From an uncultured Dialister sp. (lineage in GTDB: Bacteria; Bacillota; Negativicutes; Veillonellales; Dialisteraceae), in NCBI GenBank assembly GCA_900545365.1, contig UQYL01000003.1, positions 1-64,000 of the forward strand: DNA of 64,000 nucleotides, read 5' to 3'. Made by a program: the position numbers and the translations under genes. Numbering within the stretch: the first letter of the stretch is position 1; every line of letters starts with the position of its first letter. A model generated the notes under the pieces. The model worked only from the letters and a program-made list of their open reading frames with translations. It was not told where the DNA came from and did not search any database. Below are positions 56,319 to 64,000 of the stretch, in pieces.

Positions 56319-57350
56319 ATGAAATCATTTTCCGCGGCAGGCAGAATCGGCATAGATCTGGGGTCATCGCAGACCCGGATCTATGCCGGAAATAAAATCA
56401 TTCTTTCAGAAAACAGCGCCGCTGTGATCAATAACGTGACCGGCGCGGTAGAAGGATTCGGCGTGGGCGCGCTGGTCCTTTATCACAGAGAACCGGAAAA
56501 ATACCGCCTGGAGTGGCCGGTGAGCCATGGGACGATCGCCGATTATGATCTGACGAAGGGAATGCTGCAGTATTTCCTTGAAAAAGTCATGCATCATTCC
56601 GTGAGCCGCCCGAAAGCGGGGCTGGCGGTCCCCAGCGGGACGAGCACTGTTGTGCGTCATGCGCTGACCGACGCGGCGCTTCACGCGGGAATGAGGGAAG
56701 TATACTTGATCTCATCGCCCGCGGCGGCGCTTCTCGGCGCGGGGTGGCCGCTGTCCGGTCCCGCGGCGGCTCTTTCGGTCGTCGTCGGGAGGGATATCAC
56801 AAACTGCGGCCTCTTTTCCTGCGGCGGCGTCGTAGCGGAAGGGGCGATTCCCTTCGGCGGGTATGATATCGATTACGGTATCCGCACATACATGATGGAG
56901 AAACATCATATGATGATCGGCCTGGAAATGGCGGAGACCATCAAACGGGAGATGGCAAGTGTCACGGTGCCGAAAGAAGCGCTGTCCATCAATGTGCGCG
57001 GACGGCGCGCGGAAGACGGGGTCGAGCTGATCCTCGTGCTGAGCGCGAGGGAGCTTTATCCCATCATGCAGCTGCTGCTGCTTCCGGTCACGCGGCTGAT
57101 CAAGCGGATCGTCCGTTCCGCGGAGCCGGAAATGGCGGGAGATCTGCTGAAGAACGGGATCCTGCTCTCCGGCGGCCTGGCGCTGCTGAAAGGCATGAGT
57201 GACTGGGTCGCTTCTGAAATCGGCATTCCCGTATTTGTGCCGGAAAATCCGGAAGAAACTGTCGCGGCAGGCTGCTTCCTCGCCCTGAGCGAGTATGAAA
57301 AGCTGCCGGATGTGATTGAAAACGGCGAGATGTATTGCGGAAAGGAGTAA
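56319..57350 (+). CDS. mreB: MreB-like cell-shape protein, divergent
   Basis: A 343-residue actin-family protein. The phosphate-1 motif GIDLGSSQTRIYAG, WPVSHGTIADYDLTKGMLQYF, AVPSGTSTVVRHALTDAALH and GIPVFVPENPEETVAAGCFLAL align with MreB. But the phosphate-2 motif, normally D-I-G-G-G-T, reads V-G-R-D-I-T (VVVGRDITNCGLFSCGG), and the adenosine motif GGGALL reads GGLALL. ATP hydrolysis is therefore doubtful. It heads the mreBCD-mrdA-minD-rodA cluster, which supports the name. No second mreB lies in the window. Confidence 0.82.
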   Translation: MKSFSAAGRIGIDLGSSQTRIYAGNKIILSENSAAVINNVTGAVEGFGVGALVLYHREPEKYRLEWPVSHGTIADYDLTKGMLQYFLEKVMHHSVSRPKAGLAVPSGTSTVVRHALTDAALHAGMREVYLISSPAAALLGAGWPLSGPAAALSVVVGRDITNCGLFSCGGVVAEGAIPFGGYDIDYGIRTYMMEKHHMMIGLEMAETIKREMASVTVPKEALSINVRGRRAEDGVELILVLSARELYPIMQLLLLPVTRLIKRIVRSAEPEMAGDLLKNGILLSGGLALLKGMSDWVASEIGIPVFVPENPEETVAAGCFLALSEYEKLPDVIENGEMYCGKE

Positions 57351-57353
57351 GCT

Positions 57354-58265
57354 TTGTTCTCCTTCGGAAAAAGGAAAATCTTTCTCACGATCCTGATCAT
57401 TTTATTTATGGGCCTGTGCGGATGGTTCTGGCGGCACAGGGAATCCGTTCCCTTTGTGTCGCAGCCTTTGTCCACCGCGGCGGCGCCTTTTGAGTATGGC
57501 ATGAGCAGGATCTCTTTTGCCGGAAGGACGGGGATCGGCATGATCGACCAGATCCTGTCCGACTGGGAAGAACTGGAGGCGCTGCGCAGGGAAAACGGCG
57601 CGCTGCGGGCCGAGCAGACGGCGTACAGCGGGATCCTGGCGGAAAATATCCGCCTGCGGGAGCTGGCCGGATTTCGGCAGGGCTATAAGCAGTTTACCCT
57701 CCTTGGCGCTTCTGTGATCGACAGGGACTACGGGAGCTGGTCGGATACGATGGTCATTGACCGCGGGACGGACAGCGGAATCGCCAAATATATGCCGGTC
57801 ATTGTGCCGGGAGGCCTCGTGGGGTTCGTGAGCGACGTCTATCTGAATTCGGCGCGGGTGCAGCTCATCACCGATCCGCGCACTTCTGTGGGTGCTGTGG
57901 TGCAGCGGCCCGGATCGAGGGTGGCTTCGATCGTTCGGGGGAACGGCAGCCGTCCGGCGCAGATGATTTTTACCAATCTGATCCGTGAAGCAGATATCCT
58001 GAAGGGCGACATGCTTGTCACTTCAGGATACGGCGGCGTGTATCCGCCGGGGCTCCTGATCGGGACGGTCGATTCCGTGACCGGCGGCGAGTCGGACACG
58101 ATCCGCTCTGCGGTCGTGACTCCTGCGGCGGATATGGGCCGGCTGGAAGAAGTGTTCGTCATTACCAGCCAGTTTGAGCGAACACTGCCGCAGAATATTG
58201 AAATGACGGCTCCGACGAAAGAGCCGGTCATGAATCCGAATGAAAAACAGGCGGGGGTTTCATAA
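57354..58265 (+). CDS. mreC: Rod shape-determining protein MreC
   Basis: A 303-residue bitopic protein: N-terminal helix (IFLTILIILFMGLCGWF), a coiled coil (DWEELEALRRENGALRAEQ) and the beta-barrel periplasmic domain (VIDRDYGSWSDTMVIDRGTDSG, then TSVGAVVQRPGSRVASIVRG and LVTSGYGGVYPPGLLIG). Start TTG 57354 with AAAGGAG upstream. Overlaps mreD by one base. Confidence 0.93.
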   Translation: MFSFGKRKIFLTILIILFMGLCGWFWRHRESVPFVSQPLSTAAAPFEYGMSRISFAGRTGIGMIDQILSDWEELEALRRENGALRAEQTAYSGILAENIRLRELAGFRQGYKQFTLLGASVIDRDYGSWSDTMVIDRGTDSGIAKYMPVIVPGGLVGFVSDVYLNSARVQLITDPRTSVGAVVQRPGSRVASIVRGNGSRPAQMIFTNLIREADILKGDMLVTSGYGGVYPPGLLIGTVDSVTGGESDTIRSAVVTPAADMGRLEEVFVITSQFERTLPQNIEMTAPTKEPVMNPNEKQAGVS

Positions 58266-58756
58266 TGTCCAGATGGGGAGCAGTAATCCTGACGGTCTGC
58301 CTGACGCTGGCGCAGGGGCCGGGGATCGCCGTGCTGTCAAACGGGAAATGGGTGCCCGATCTATGGATGTCGGCGGTCATTATTTCCGCACTGGCTTTTG
58401 AAAAGAGGACGGCTGTTTTCCTGGCGGCTGCGGGAGGACTGATTCAGGATATCCTGACGGGGAATTTTTTCGGACTCCATTTTTTCCCCTATCTGGTGAT
58501 TGTCCTGATCGTTTCCGCGGCGGTAAAAGTGAGATATAACAGACGCTGGCTGGTTTCCGTGCTGACTGTGGCTGGAGGCTCGGCGGTTTATGTCTTCCTG
58601 TCCTGCGGGATCATCCTGCTGAGCGGGGCAGAGCTGTCTCTGTTTAGTTATTTCCTGTACCGGGGTCTGCCGCAGATTCTGCTGAACACGGCGGCGGCCA
58701 TGGTTCTGCACAGTGTCATTTGGAATATGAAACGGAAATGGGAACCAAAATGGTAA
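58265..58756 (+). CDS. mreD: Rod shape-determining protein MreD
   Basis: A 163-residue membrane protein with five helices. KWVPDLWMSAVIISALAFEK, GGLIQDILTGNFFGLHFFPY and the overall size fit MreD, the connector between MreC and the elongasome. Its last bases overlap the mrdA start (ATGGTAA). Confidence 0.87.
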   Translation: MSRWGAVILTVCLTLAQGPGIAVLSNGKWVPDLWMSAVIISALAFEKRTAVFLAAAGGLIQDILTGNFFGLHFFPYLVIVLIVSAAVKVRYNRRWLVSVLTVAGGSAVYVFLSCGIILLSGAELSLFSYFLYRGLPQILLNTAAAMVLHSVIWNMKRKWEPKW

Positions 58757-60609
58757 AGAGAAGAGCGATACCGGCCGTGCTGGGGAAGCTGCTCAGGAAA
58801 CAGGAGGAATCGCGGTATGCGAAAATGATGTATGCCGCCGTTGTTTTGCTCTTGATTCTCGCGGTGCGGCTTTTTTACATGCAGATCGTGGAAGGCGCTT
58901 ATTATAAAGAGGAGGCGGACGGAAACCGGATTCGGACGATGCCGGTGCAGGCCGTCAGAGGCGTCATGTACGACAGAAACGGCGTCATGCTGGCTGGCTC
59001 CAGAGCGGCGTATACGGTCGTGATCCCTGTGGACAGAAAGCAGAAGAAAATGCCGGATGCGGAACTGGACGCGCTGGCGGTGCTGCTGCATATGCCGAAG
59101 GAGAAGATCCTGGAAAAAATTGAAGATCACAAAGTTGACTTCGGCCCGGTTCCGCTGATGTACGATGCCGGGATGGATGTGGTCACACAGCTTGCGGAAA
59201 GAAAATCAGATTTCCCCGATGTGGATGTGGAAAATCAGCCGCTTCGCATTTACCCGCTGAAAAATGCGGGTGCGCAGGTGCTGGGCTATGTCGGAGAAGC
59301 CGGACCGGACGACCGGGATGCCAACGGACAGCCCTATCGGTCAAGAGCACTCATCGGACGGGCCGGGCTGGAGTATAAGTACAATCAGTTCTTGGAAGGG
59401 AAAAACGGGAGCCGGCAGGTGGAGGTCGATGCGACAGGCCAGCCGGTACGGTATTTCAGCGGCAGTCCCGTCGTTCCGGGGCACAATATCCGCCTGACAC
59501 TGGACGCCAATCTGCAGAAGGTCGCGGAGAAAGCCATTCAGGAACAGATCGAATACCTGAACCAGTACAATGTCCATCCGACGGGGGCCTCTGCGGTAGC
59601 GGTCGATCCGAATTCGGGGGCTGTCCTCGCCATGGTGAGCTGGCCGGGATTCAATCCGAACCATTTCAGCCGCGGCATCAGTACGGAAGAGTGGAATTCC
59701 ATCATCAATAATCCCAATCATCCGCTGGAAAACCGGCCGATCGCGGCGATGTACCCGCCCGGTTCCGTATTTAAAGTCATCACCGGGGCGGCGGGACTGG
59801 AGGCCAAGGTACTGGATCCGTCGGAGATGATCTACGACAACGGGAAACATTGGCTGATTCCGAAGCAGAACGCCCAAGGCGAAGCTTTCGGCTGGATCAA
59901 TTTTGATATGGCTATGGCCAAGTCGGACAATGTGTATTTTTATGAGATTGGCCGCCGGCTTGGCATTGACCGTCTGGCAGACATGGCGAGGGCGTTCGGC
60001 CTCGGCAGCCGGACGGGGATCGATCTGAACGGCGAGTCGGAAGGAAACGTGGCCAGCGAAGAATATAAAAGGGAAGTCTTCGATGAAGACTGGTACCTGG
60101 GCGAGACTTTTGATGCGGCCATCGGGCAGAGCTATAATCTGGCCACGCCGCTGCAGATGACCATGATCTATGCGGCCATCGCGAACGGCGGATTCCGCTA
60201 TCAGCCGTATCTTGTGAGCCGGGTGGATAATCTGGACGGCACCCCGAATAAGATCTTCGCGCCGACTCAGATTGGGACGCTGCCTGTTTCGCAGGCAAAT
60301 CTGAAAATATTGCAGGATACGCTCCGCAGTGTCATGAAAAAGGACGGGACGGGCGGATTCCTTTTCGCGGATTACCCCATTGCCCTGGCGGGGAAGTCGG
60401 GTACAGCGGAAACGAACGGTCTGGATAACGGCTGGTTCGTGGCGTATGGGCCGTTTGATAAACCGGAGATTGTCGTGCTGGTCATGTTTGAGCACAGCGG
60501 GTTCGGCGCGGATTCCGCCGCTCCGGTCGTAAAGAAATTGATGGATGCGTATTTCCATCTGGATAAGCCTGCGCCTGCCGCGCAGGAAGCGGAGGGAAAG
60601 AAACCGTGA
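58750..60609 (+). CDS. mrdA: Penicillin-binding protein 2 (elongasome transpeptidase)
   Basis: A 619-residue class B PBP: one N-terminal helix (MMYAAVVLLLILAVRLFYM), a dimerisation domain with RGVMYDRNGVMLA, and a transpeptidase domain with the catalytic SxxK in PPGSVFKVITGAAG, SxN in MAKSDNVYFYEIG and KSGTAETNG. ATG 58750 with GGGAA upstream is preferred; longer in-frame starts (TTG 58720, ATG 58738) lie within mreD. It works with RodA, encoded two genes downstream. Confidence 0.95.
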   Translation: MVKRRAIPAVLGKLLRKQEESRYAKMMYAAVVLLLILAVRLFYMQIVEGAYYKEEADGNRIRTMPVQAVRGVMYDRNGVMLAGSRAAYTVVIPVDRKQKKMPDAELDALAVLLHMPKEKILEKIEDHKVDFGPVPLMYDAGMDVVTQLAERKSDFPDVDVENQPLRIYPLKNAGAQVLGYVGEAGPDDRDANGQPYRSRALIGRAGLEYKYNQFLEGKNGSRQVEVDATGQPVRYFSGSPVVPGHNIRLTLDANLQKVAEKAIQEQIEYLNQYNVHPTGASAVAVDPNSGAVLAMVSWPGFNPNHFSRGISTEEWNSIINNPNHPLENRPIAAMYPPGSVFKVITGAAGLEAKVLDPSEMIYDNGKHWLIPKQNAQGEAFGWINFDMAMAKSDNVYFYEIGRRLGIDRLADMARAFGLGSRTGIDLNGESEGNVASEEYKREVFDEDWYLGETFDAAIGQSYNLATPLQMTMIYAAIANGGFRYQPYLVSRVDNLDGTPNKIFAPTQIGTLPVSQANLKILQDTLRSVMKKDGTGGFLFADYPIALAGKSGTAETNGLDNGWFVAYGPFDKPEIVVLVMFEHSGFGADSAAPVVKKLMDAYFHLDKPAPAAQEAEGKKP

Positions 60610-61448
60610 CTGAATGTATCGCACTGGCGTCAGGCAAGGGCGGTGTGGGAAAGACACTGCTTACGGCGGCGCTCGGACTGGCCCTTGCAGAGGAAGGATA
60701 CCGAGTGCTGCTGGCGGACTGCGACATGGGACTGCGGAATCTGGATATCCCTCTGGGAATGGAGGACAAGCTCCGCTGGACCGTATGGGATCTGGCGCAG
60801 GGGAAATGCCTTGAAAAGGAAGCCGTGCTTCCTGTACGGGAAAATCTGGACCTGCTGACGGCTTCCGGCGAAGAAGAATGGAAAGAGATATCCAGGCATG
60901 TCCTTTTTACCGTGTTTGAAGACATGCAGGGGAAATATGATTATATTCTGCTCGACTGTCCGGCGGGAGCCGGGAAGGGCATACGGTTCGCGGAGAGCGC
61001 GGCGGACCGGTTTCTGCTGATCGTCTCCCCGTCGCGGGCGTCTCTGCGGGACGCGGAAACAATGGCCAGGCTCCTGCAAGAGAAAGGGCGGCCTTTTGCG
61101 GTGATCCTGAATCGCTGCGGCGGCGGCCCGGTCACTGCGGATGCCATGCGGGAAGCGCTGAAGACTTTTCCCTTGGCCGGAGCCGTTCCGTATTCGGCGG
61201 AAGCGGACCGCCTGGCGCAGCAGGGAAAACTTGCAGAATGCGGGAAAGACAGCGCTTTTCGGGAAGCGGCGGCGCTTCTCGCGAAAGTACTGACGCGCGG
61301 CGCGGAATATCCCGTTTCCCGGTGGAAGAAGCTGGAAGAACAAGCGGCGCTGGAAGAGCCGCTCCCTGCTCGGGAAACGGCGGCGCGGCCCGTATCGGCG
61401 CTTCTGAGGCAGCGGCGGGAGACCGCGCTGCGCTGGAGAAGGAGATAA
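60606..61448 (+). CDS. minD: Septum site-determining protein MinD
   Basis: A 280-residue deviant Walker A ATPase: ASGKGGVGKTLLTAALGLAL, ADCDMGLRNLDIPLGMED (strong MinD signature), and YILLDCPAGAGKG. It ends in an Arg-rich, possibly amphipathic tail (SALLRQRRETALRWRRR) that could anchor it to the membrane. GTG 60606 with GGAGGG upstream, overlapping the mrdA stop. No minC or minE flanks it, although these usually accompany minD in mre clusters of this type. Confidence 0.87.
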   Translation: MTECIALASGKGGVGKTLLTAALGLALAEEGYRVLLADCDMGLRNLDIPLGMEDKLRWTVWDLAQGKCLEKEAVLPVRENLDLLTASGEEEWKEISRHVLFTVFEDMQGKYDYILLDCPAGAGKGIRFAESAADRFLLIVSPSRASLRDAETMARLLQEKGRPFAVILNRCGGGPVTADAMREALKTFPLAGAVPYSAEADRLAQQGKLAECGKDSAFREAAALLAKVLTRGAEYPVSRWKKLEEQAALEEPLPARETAARPVSALLRQRRETALRWRRR

Positions 61449-62567
61449 ATGATGAATTTGCTGTATTACTGGCGGAAAATTGACGGGACGCTCCTCCTGT
61501 CGCTGCTGGCGCTGGCGCTTATGGGCATCCTCATCATCGGCAGCGCGACGCACGCCAATATGGAAGATTTTGCCGGACGGTTTGACTTTGTGGCCAGGCA
61601 GGGGATATTTTTCCTCATCGGTCTGGTTGGGACGGCGCTGTTTCAAAAACTGGATTACCGTATCCTGTACCGATGGACATGGCCGCTGTACCTGTTCAAT
61701 CTGGGCATGCTGGCGGCGGTGCGCGTTTTCGGTACGAGCGCCCTCGGCGCGCAGCGGTGGATACAGCTGGGCCCGGTCACCGTGCAGCCGTCGGAATTTG
61801 CCAAAGTGATCATGATCATCGTGCTCGCCCGTGTGCTGGCCGATCATAAAGGCGGATTCAATACCTGGAAAAGTCTGCTGCCAGTCGCGGCGTGGATGCT
61901 GCCGCCGTTCCTGCTGGTCTTTATACAGCCGGATCTGGGGACGAGCCTCGTTTTCGCGGCGATCTGCTTCGGCATGCTGTATGTGAGCGGACTGCGGATG
62001 AAACTTGTCAGGCAGGCGCTGCTGGCTTTTGCGGCGGCGTTCCCTTTCGTATGGGGATTCCTGCTTCATGATTATCAGAAAACGCGCATCATGGTGCTCT
62101 TCGATCCGAACGTGGATCCTTTCGGTTCGGGATATCATGTGATTCAGTCGAAGATTTCCATAGGAAGCGGCGGATTTATCGGACAGGGGCTCTTTGCCGG
62201 CACGCAGAGCCAGCTGAATTTTCTGCCGGAAAACCACACCGACTTTATTTTTTCCGTCATCGGGGAAGAATTTGGCTTCGTAGGCGCCATATTCCTGCTG
62301 TTCCTGTACTTCCTGCTCCTTTACAGGGCAATCGTGATCTCCCAGTCGTCGGGAGACACTTTTGGCAGCCTCATGGCGTGCGGCATTTTTTCCATGTGGC
62401 TGTTTCAGGTATTCATCAACGTGGGGATGACGCTGGGAATCATGCCGGTCACGGGGATACCGCTGCCGTTCATCAGTTACGGCGGCAGCGCGCTCATGGT
62501 CAATATGGTCTGCGCGGGCATATTGATGAATATTTACCTGCGGCGGAAGAAATTGATGTTCAATTGA
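61449..62567 (+). CDS. rodA: Rod shape-determining protein RodA
   Basis: A 372-residue SEDS glycosyltransferase with ten membrane helices: GAQRWIQLGPVTVQPSEFAK, FIQPDLGTSLVFA, GYHVIQSKISIGSGGFIGQG (catalytic loop), FLPENHTDFIFSVIGEEFG and GIPLPFISYGGSALM. It partners the PBP2 encoded upstream. ATG 61449 (second ATG 61452) with GGAG upstream. After its stop, CGGCAG and CTGCCG (62584-62600) form a hairpin without a T-run. Confidence 0.95.
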   Translation: MMNLLYYWRKIDGTLLLSLLALALMGILIIGSATHANMEDFAGRFDFVARQGIFFLIGLVGTALFQKLDYRILYRWTWPLYLFNLGMLAAVRVFGTSALGAQRWIQLGPVTVQPSEFAKVIMIIVLARVLADHKGGFNTWKSLLPVAAWMLPPFLLVFIQPDLGTSLVFAAICFGMLYVSGLRMKLVRQALLAFAAAFPFVWGFLLHDYQKTRIMVLFDPNVDPFGSGYHVIQSKISIGSGGFIGQGLFAGTQSQLNFLPENHTDFIFSVIGEEFGFVGAIFLLFLYFLLLYRAIVISQSSGDTFGSLMACGIFSMWLFQVFINVGMTLGIMPVTGIPLPFISYGGSALMVNMVCAGILMNIYLRRKKLMFN

Positions 62568-62621
62568 TAATTTGCTGAAATTGCGGCAGACAGGCTGCCG
62601 AGTCAATAGATGGGAGTTTAT

Positions 62622-64000
62622 ATGAATCAGGTAAAAATCGATCCCGTATGGCTGATGCACATCCAGAAACCGGCCAGATATATCGGCGGGGAATGGAACA
62701 GCGTCGTGAAAAATCACGAAAATACGGCGGTCAAGATCGCGCTGGCCTTTCCCGATGTGTATGAAGTGGCGATGAGCCATCTGGGGCTGAAGATCATTTA
62801 CAGCGTCATCAATAAAAGGCCAGATGCTCTGGCGGAGCGCGTTTACGCGCCGTGGGTGGATATGGAAGCGCTCATGAAGGAGAAGGGCTTGCCGCTCTAT
62901 ACGCTGGAATCCCATGTGCCGGTTCGTGATTTTGACGTCCTCGGTTTTACTCTGCCCTATGAAATGTGTTATACCAATGTGCTGAATATGCTTGATATGG
63001 CAGGGATCCCGGTGCGGACGGAGAAAAGAGGAGAAGAGGATCCCTTCGTCGTGGCCGGCGGTCCCTGCGTATACAATGCGGAACCGGTGGCGGCCTTTTT
63101 TGACCTCTTCTTTATCGGCGAGGCGGAGCAGTCAATGGAAGAGTTTATCGACTGCCTGAAACAGTGGAAAGAAGAAGGAAAGCCGGGCGGCAGGGAAGGA
63201 TTCCTCCGCCGCGCGGCAAAGATCGCCGGGATCTATGTGCCATCGCTGTATGAAGTTTCCTATGAAGAAGACGGACGGTTTCGGGAGATTCATGCGAAAG
63301 ACGGCGCGCCGCTTCCGATCTATAAGCGGATCATTCAGAATGTGGACGATGTGGTCATCGATGATCGGCCGATCCTGCCGCACATTGAGATCGTACATGA
63401 CAGAGCGGTGCTGGAGATGTTCCGCGGATGCAGCCGGGGCTGCCGTTTCTGCCAGGCCGGTATGATTTACCGTCCCGTCCGCGAGAAAAAGGAGGAGAAT
63501 CTTCAGAACATCGCCGACAGGCTCATTCAAAATACGGGGTATAATGAAATTTCCCTTATGTCGCTCTCCTCGGCGGATTATTCCCGCCTGCCGGAACTCG
63601 TTGATCATCTCATGGACACGTTTAAAGACCGCCGCGTCAGCGTCAGCCTTCCGTCCCTCCGGGTCGACAGCTTTTCCGTCGATATCGCGAAAAAAGTGCA
63701 GCAGGTGAGAAAAAGCGGCCTGACGCTGGCGCCGGAAGCGGGTACGCAGCGCCTCCGCGATGTGATCAATAAAAATGTAACGGAAAAAGATATCATGGAA
63801 GCCTGCGGAAACGCCTTCCGAAATGGCTGGAGCAAGGTCAAGCTGTACTTCATGATGGGCCTTCCCACGGAGACCGATGAAGATCTGGCGGGCATTGCGG
63901 ACTTGGCGAACCGCATCAATGAACTTTATCATGAGATCCGCGGGAGATACGGCTGCCGCATCACGGTGAGCGTAGCCAGTTTTGTGCCGAAGCCATTCAC
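62622..64000 (+). CDS. TIGR03960-type B12-binding-domain/radical SAM protein, 5' part
   Basis: Starts at ATG 62622 after GGGAG and runs off the window end without a stop (at least 459 residues). The N-terminal half (VAMSHLGLKIIYSVIN, PFVVAGGPCVYNAEP, FIGEAE) resembles a B12-binding-like domain. The radical SAM motif is in FRGCSRGCRFCQAGMIYRPV (C-x3-C-x2-C), followed by LTLAPEAGTQRLRDVINKNV and KLYFMMGLPTETDEDL. In related genomes it is followed by a DUF2344 gene and lies upstream of rng and rplU. The reaction is unknown. Confidence 0.88.
   Translation, partial: MNQVKIDPVWLMHIQKPARYIGGEWNSVVKNHENTAVKIALAFPDVYEVAMSHLGLKIIYSVINKRPDALAERVYAPWVDMEALMKEKGLPLYTLESHVPVRDFDVLGFTLPYEMCYTNVLNMLDMAGIPVRTEKRGEEDPFVVAGGPCVYNAEPVAAFFDLFFIGEAEQSMEEFIDCLKQWKEEGKPGGREGFLRRAAKIAGIYVPSLYEVSYEEDGRFREIHAKDGAPLPIYKRIIQNVDDVVIDDRPILPHIEIVHDRAVLEMFRGCSRGCRFCQAGMIYRPVREKKEENLQNIADRLIQNTGYNEISLMSLSSADYSRLPELVDHLMDTFKDRRVSVSLPSLRVDSFSVDIAKKVQQVRKSGLTLAPEAGTQRLRDVINKNVTEKDIMEACGNAFRNGWSKVKLYFMMGLPTETDEDLAGIADLANRINELYHEIRGRYGCRITVSVASFVPKPF

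Noticed and set aside
1..64000. tRNA genes
   Set aside because: I looked for T-arm GTTCGA-type signatures with matching acceptor stems in the intergenic gaps and found none that fold convincingly. A tRNA scan would settle it.

Overview
The window looks like chromosome from a gram-negative-type Firmicute, most likely a member of the Negativicutes (Dialister, Allisonella or Megasphaera-like). This is an inference. Housekeeping genes and gene order are clostridial (T-box in front of thrS, queA-tgt-yajC-secDF, ruvCAB followed by a DUF2905 gene, HutP-like gene, electron-transfer flavoproteins, SpoIID-like protein). The set also includes an EptA-type phosphoethanolamine transferase, which usually acts on lipopolysaccharide, and a complete mreBCD-mrdA-minD-rodA cell-shape cluster. 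Base composition is GC-rich almost throughout, except for one AT-rich restriction-modification island.

Layout. 1-515: the 3' end of a 5S rRNA gene, then a run of terminator hairpins carrying decayed copies of the 5S tail. 640-4640: two flavodoxin-family proteins made as lipoproteins (one with a broken signal peptide), a DUF4405 membrane protein, an ApbE flavin transferase, a NusG-II lipoprotein and a Gx-family membrane protein, which together look like an envelope flavin redox module. 4650-14400: superoxide reductase, pnp, dut, Nudix, pyrimidine nucleoside phosphorylase, mtaB, HIT, rpsU, yqeY and a long glutamine synthetase. 14590-24820: phosphoethanolamine transferase, trmB, ftsW, an unknown gene, an isolated trpF, an orphan cytochrome bd subunit II-like gene, and dnaE. 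25060-27780: etfBA and a class IV aminotransferase homologue whose catalytic lysine is replaced by leucine. 28020-38560: ruvCAB, DUF2905, spoIID-like, queA, tgt, yajC, 5-FCL, secD, secF, with a BglII-type endonuclease and an MT-A70 methyltransferase inserted between tgt and yajC. 38690-42070: a three-gene nitrogenase-like operon with no nif assembly genes nearby. 42250-44900: DMT transporter and ABC exporter. 44900-48865: T-box-thrS, a HutP-like gene, and infC-rpmI-rplT behind an attenuator, with infC apparently starting at AUA. 48900-52130: GNAT, 2-hydroxyacid dehydrogenase, DMT transporter, rpsO and a small gene. 52131-52830: an IS200-type element. 52940-56200: a cyclophilin-like lipoprotein and feoAB with the FeoB-associated Cys-rich protein. 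56319-62567: mreB (divergent), mreC, mreD, mrdA, minD, rodA. 62622-end: a TIGR03960-type radical SAM gene cut by the window edge.

The strongest candidates for undescribed biology are the nitrogenase-like operon (two component-1-like proteins, each with three cysteines at P-cluster spacing), the exported flavodoxin/ApbE module, and the lysine-less aminotransferase beside etfBA. Coordinates and motifs were read directly from the sequence. Family assignments rest on recognised motifs and lengths; no database search was run.
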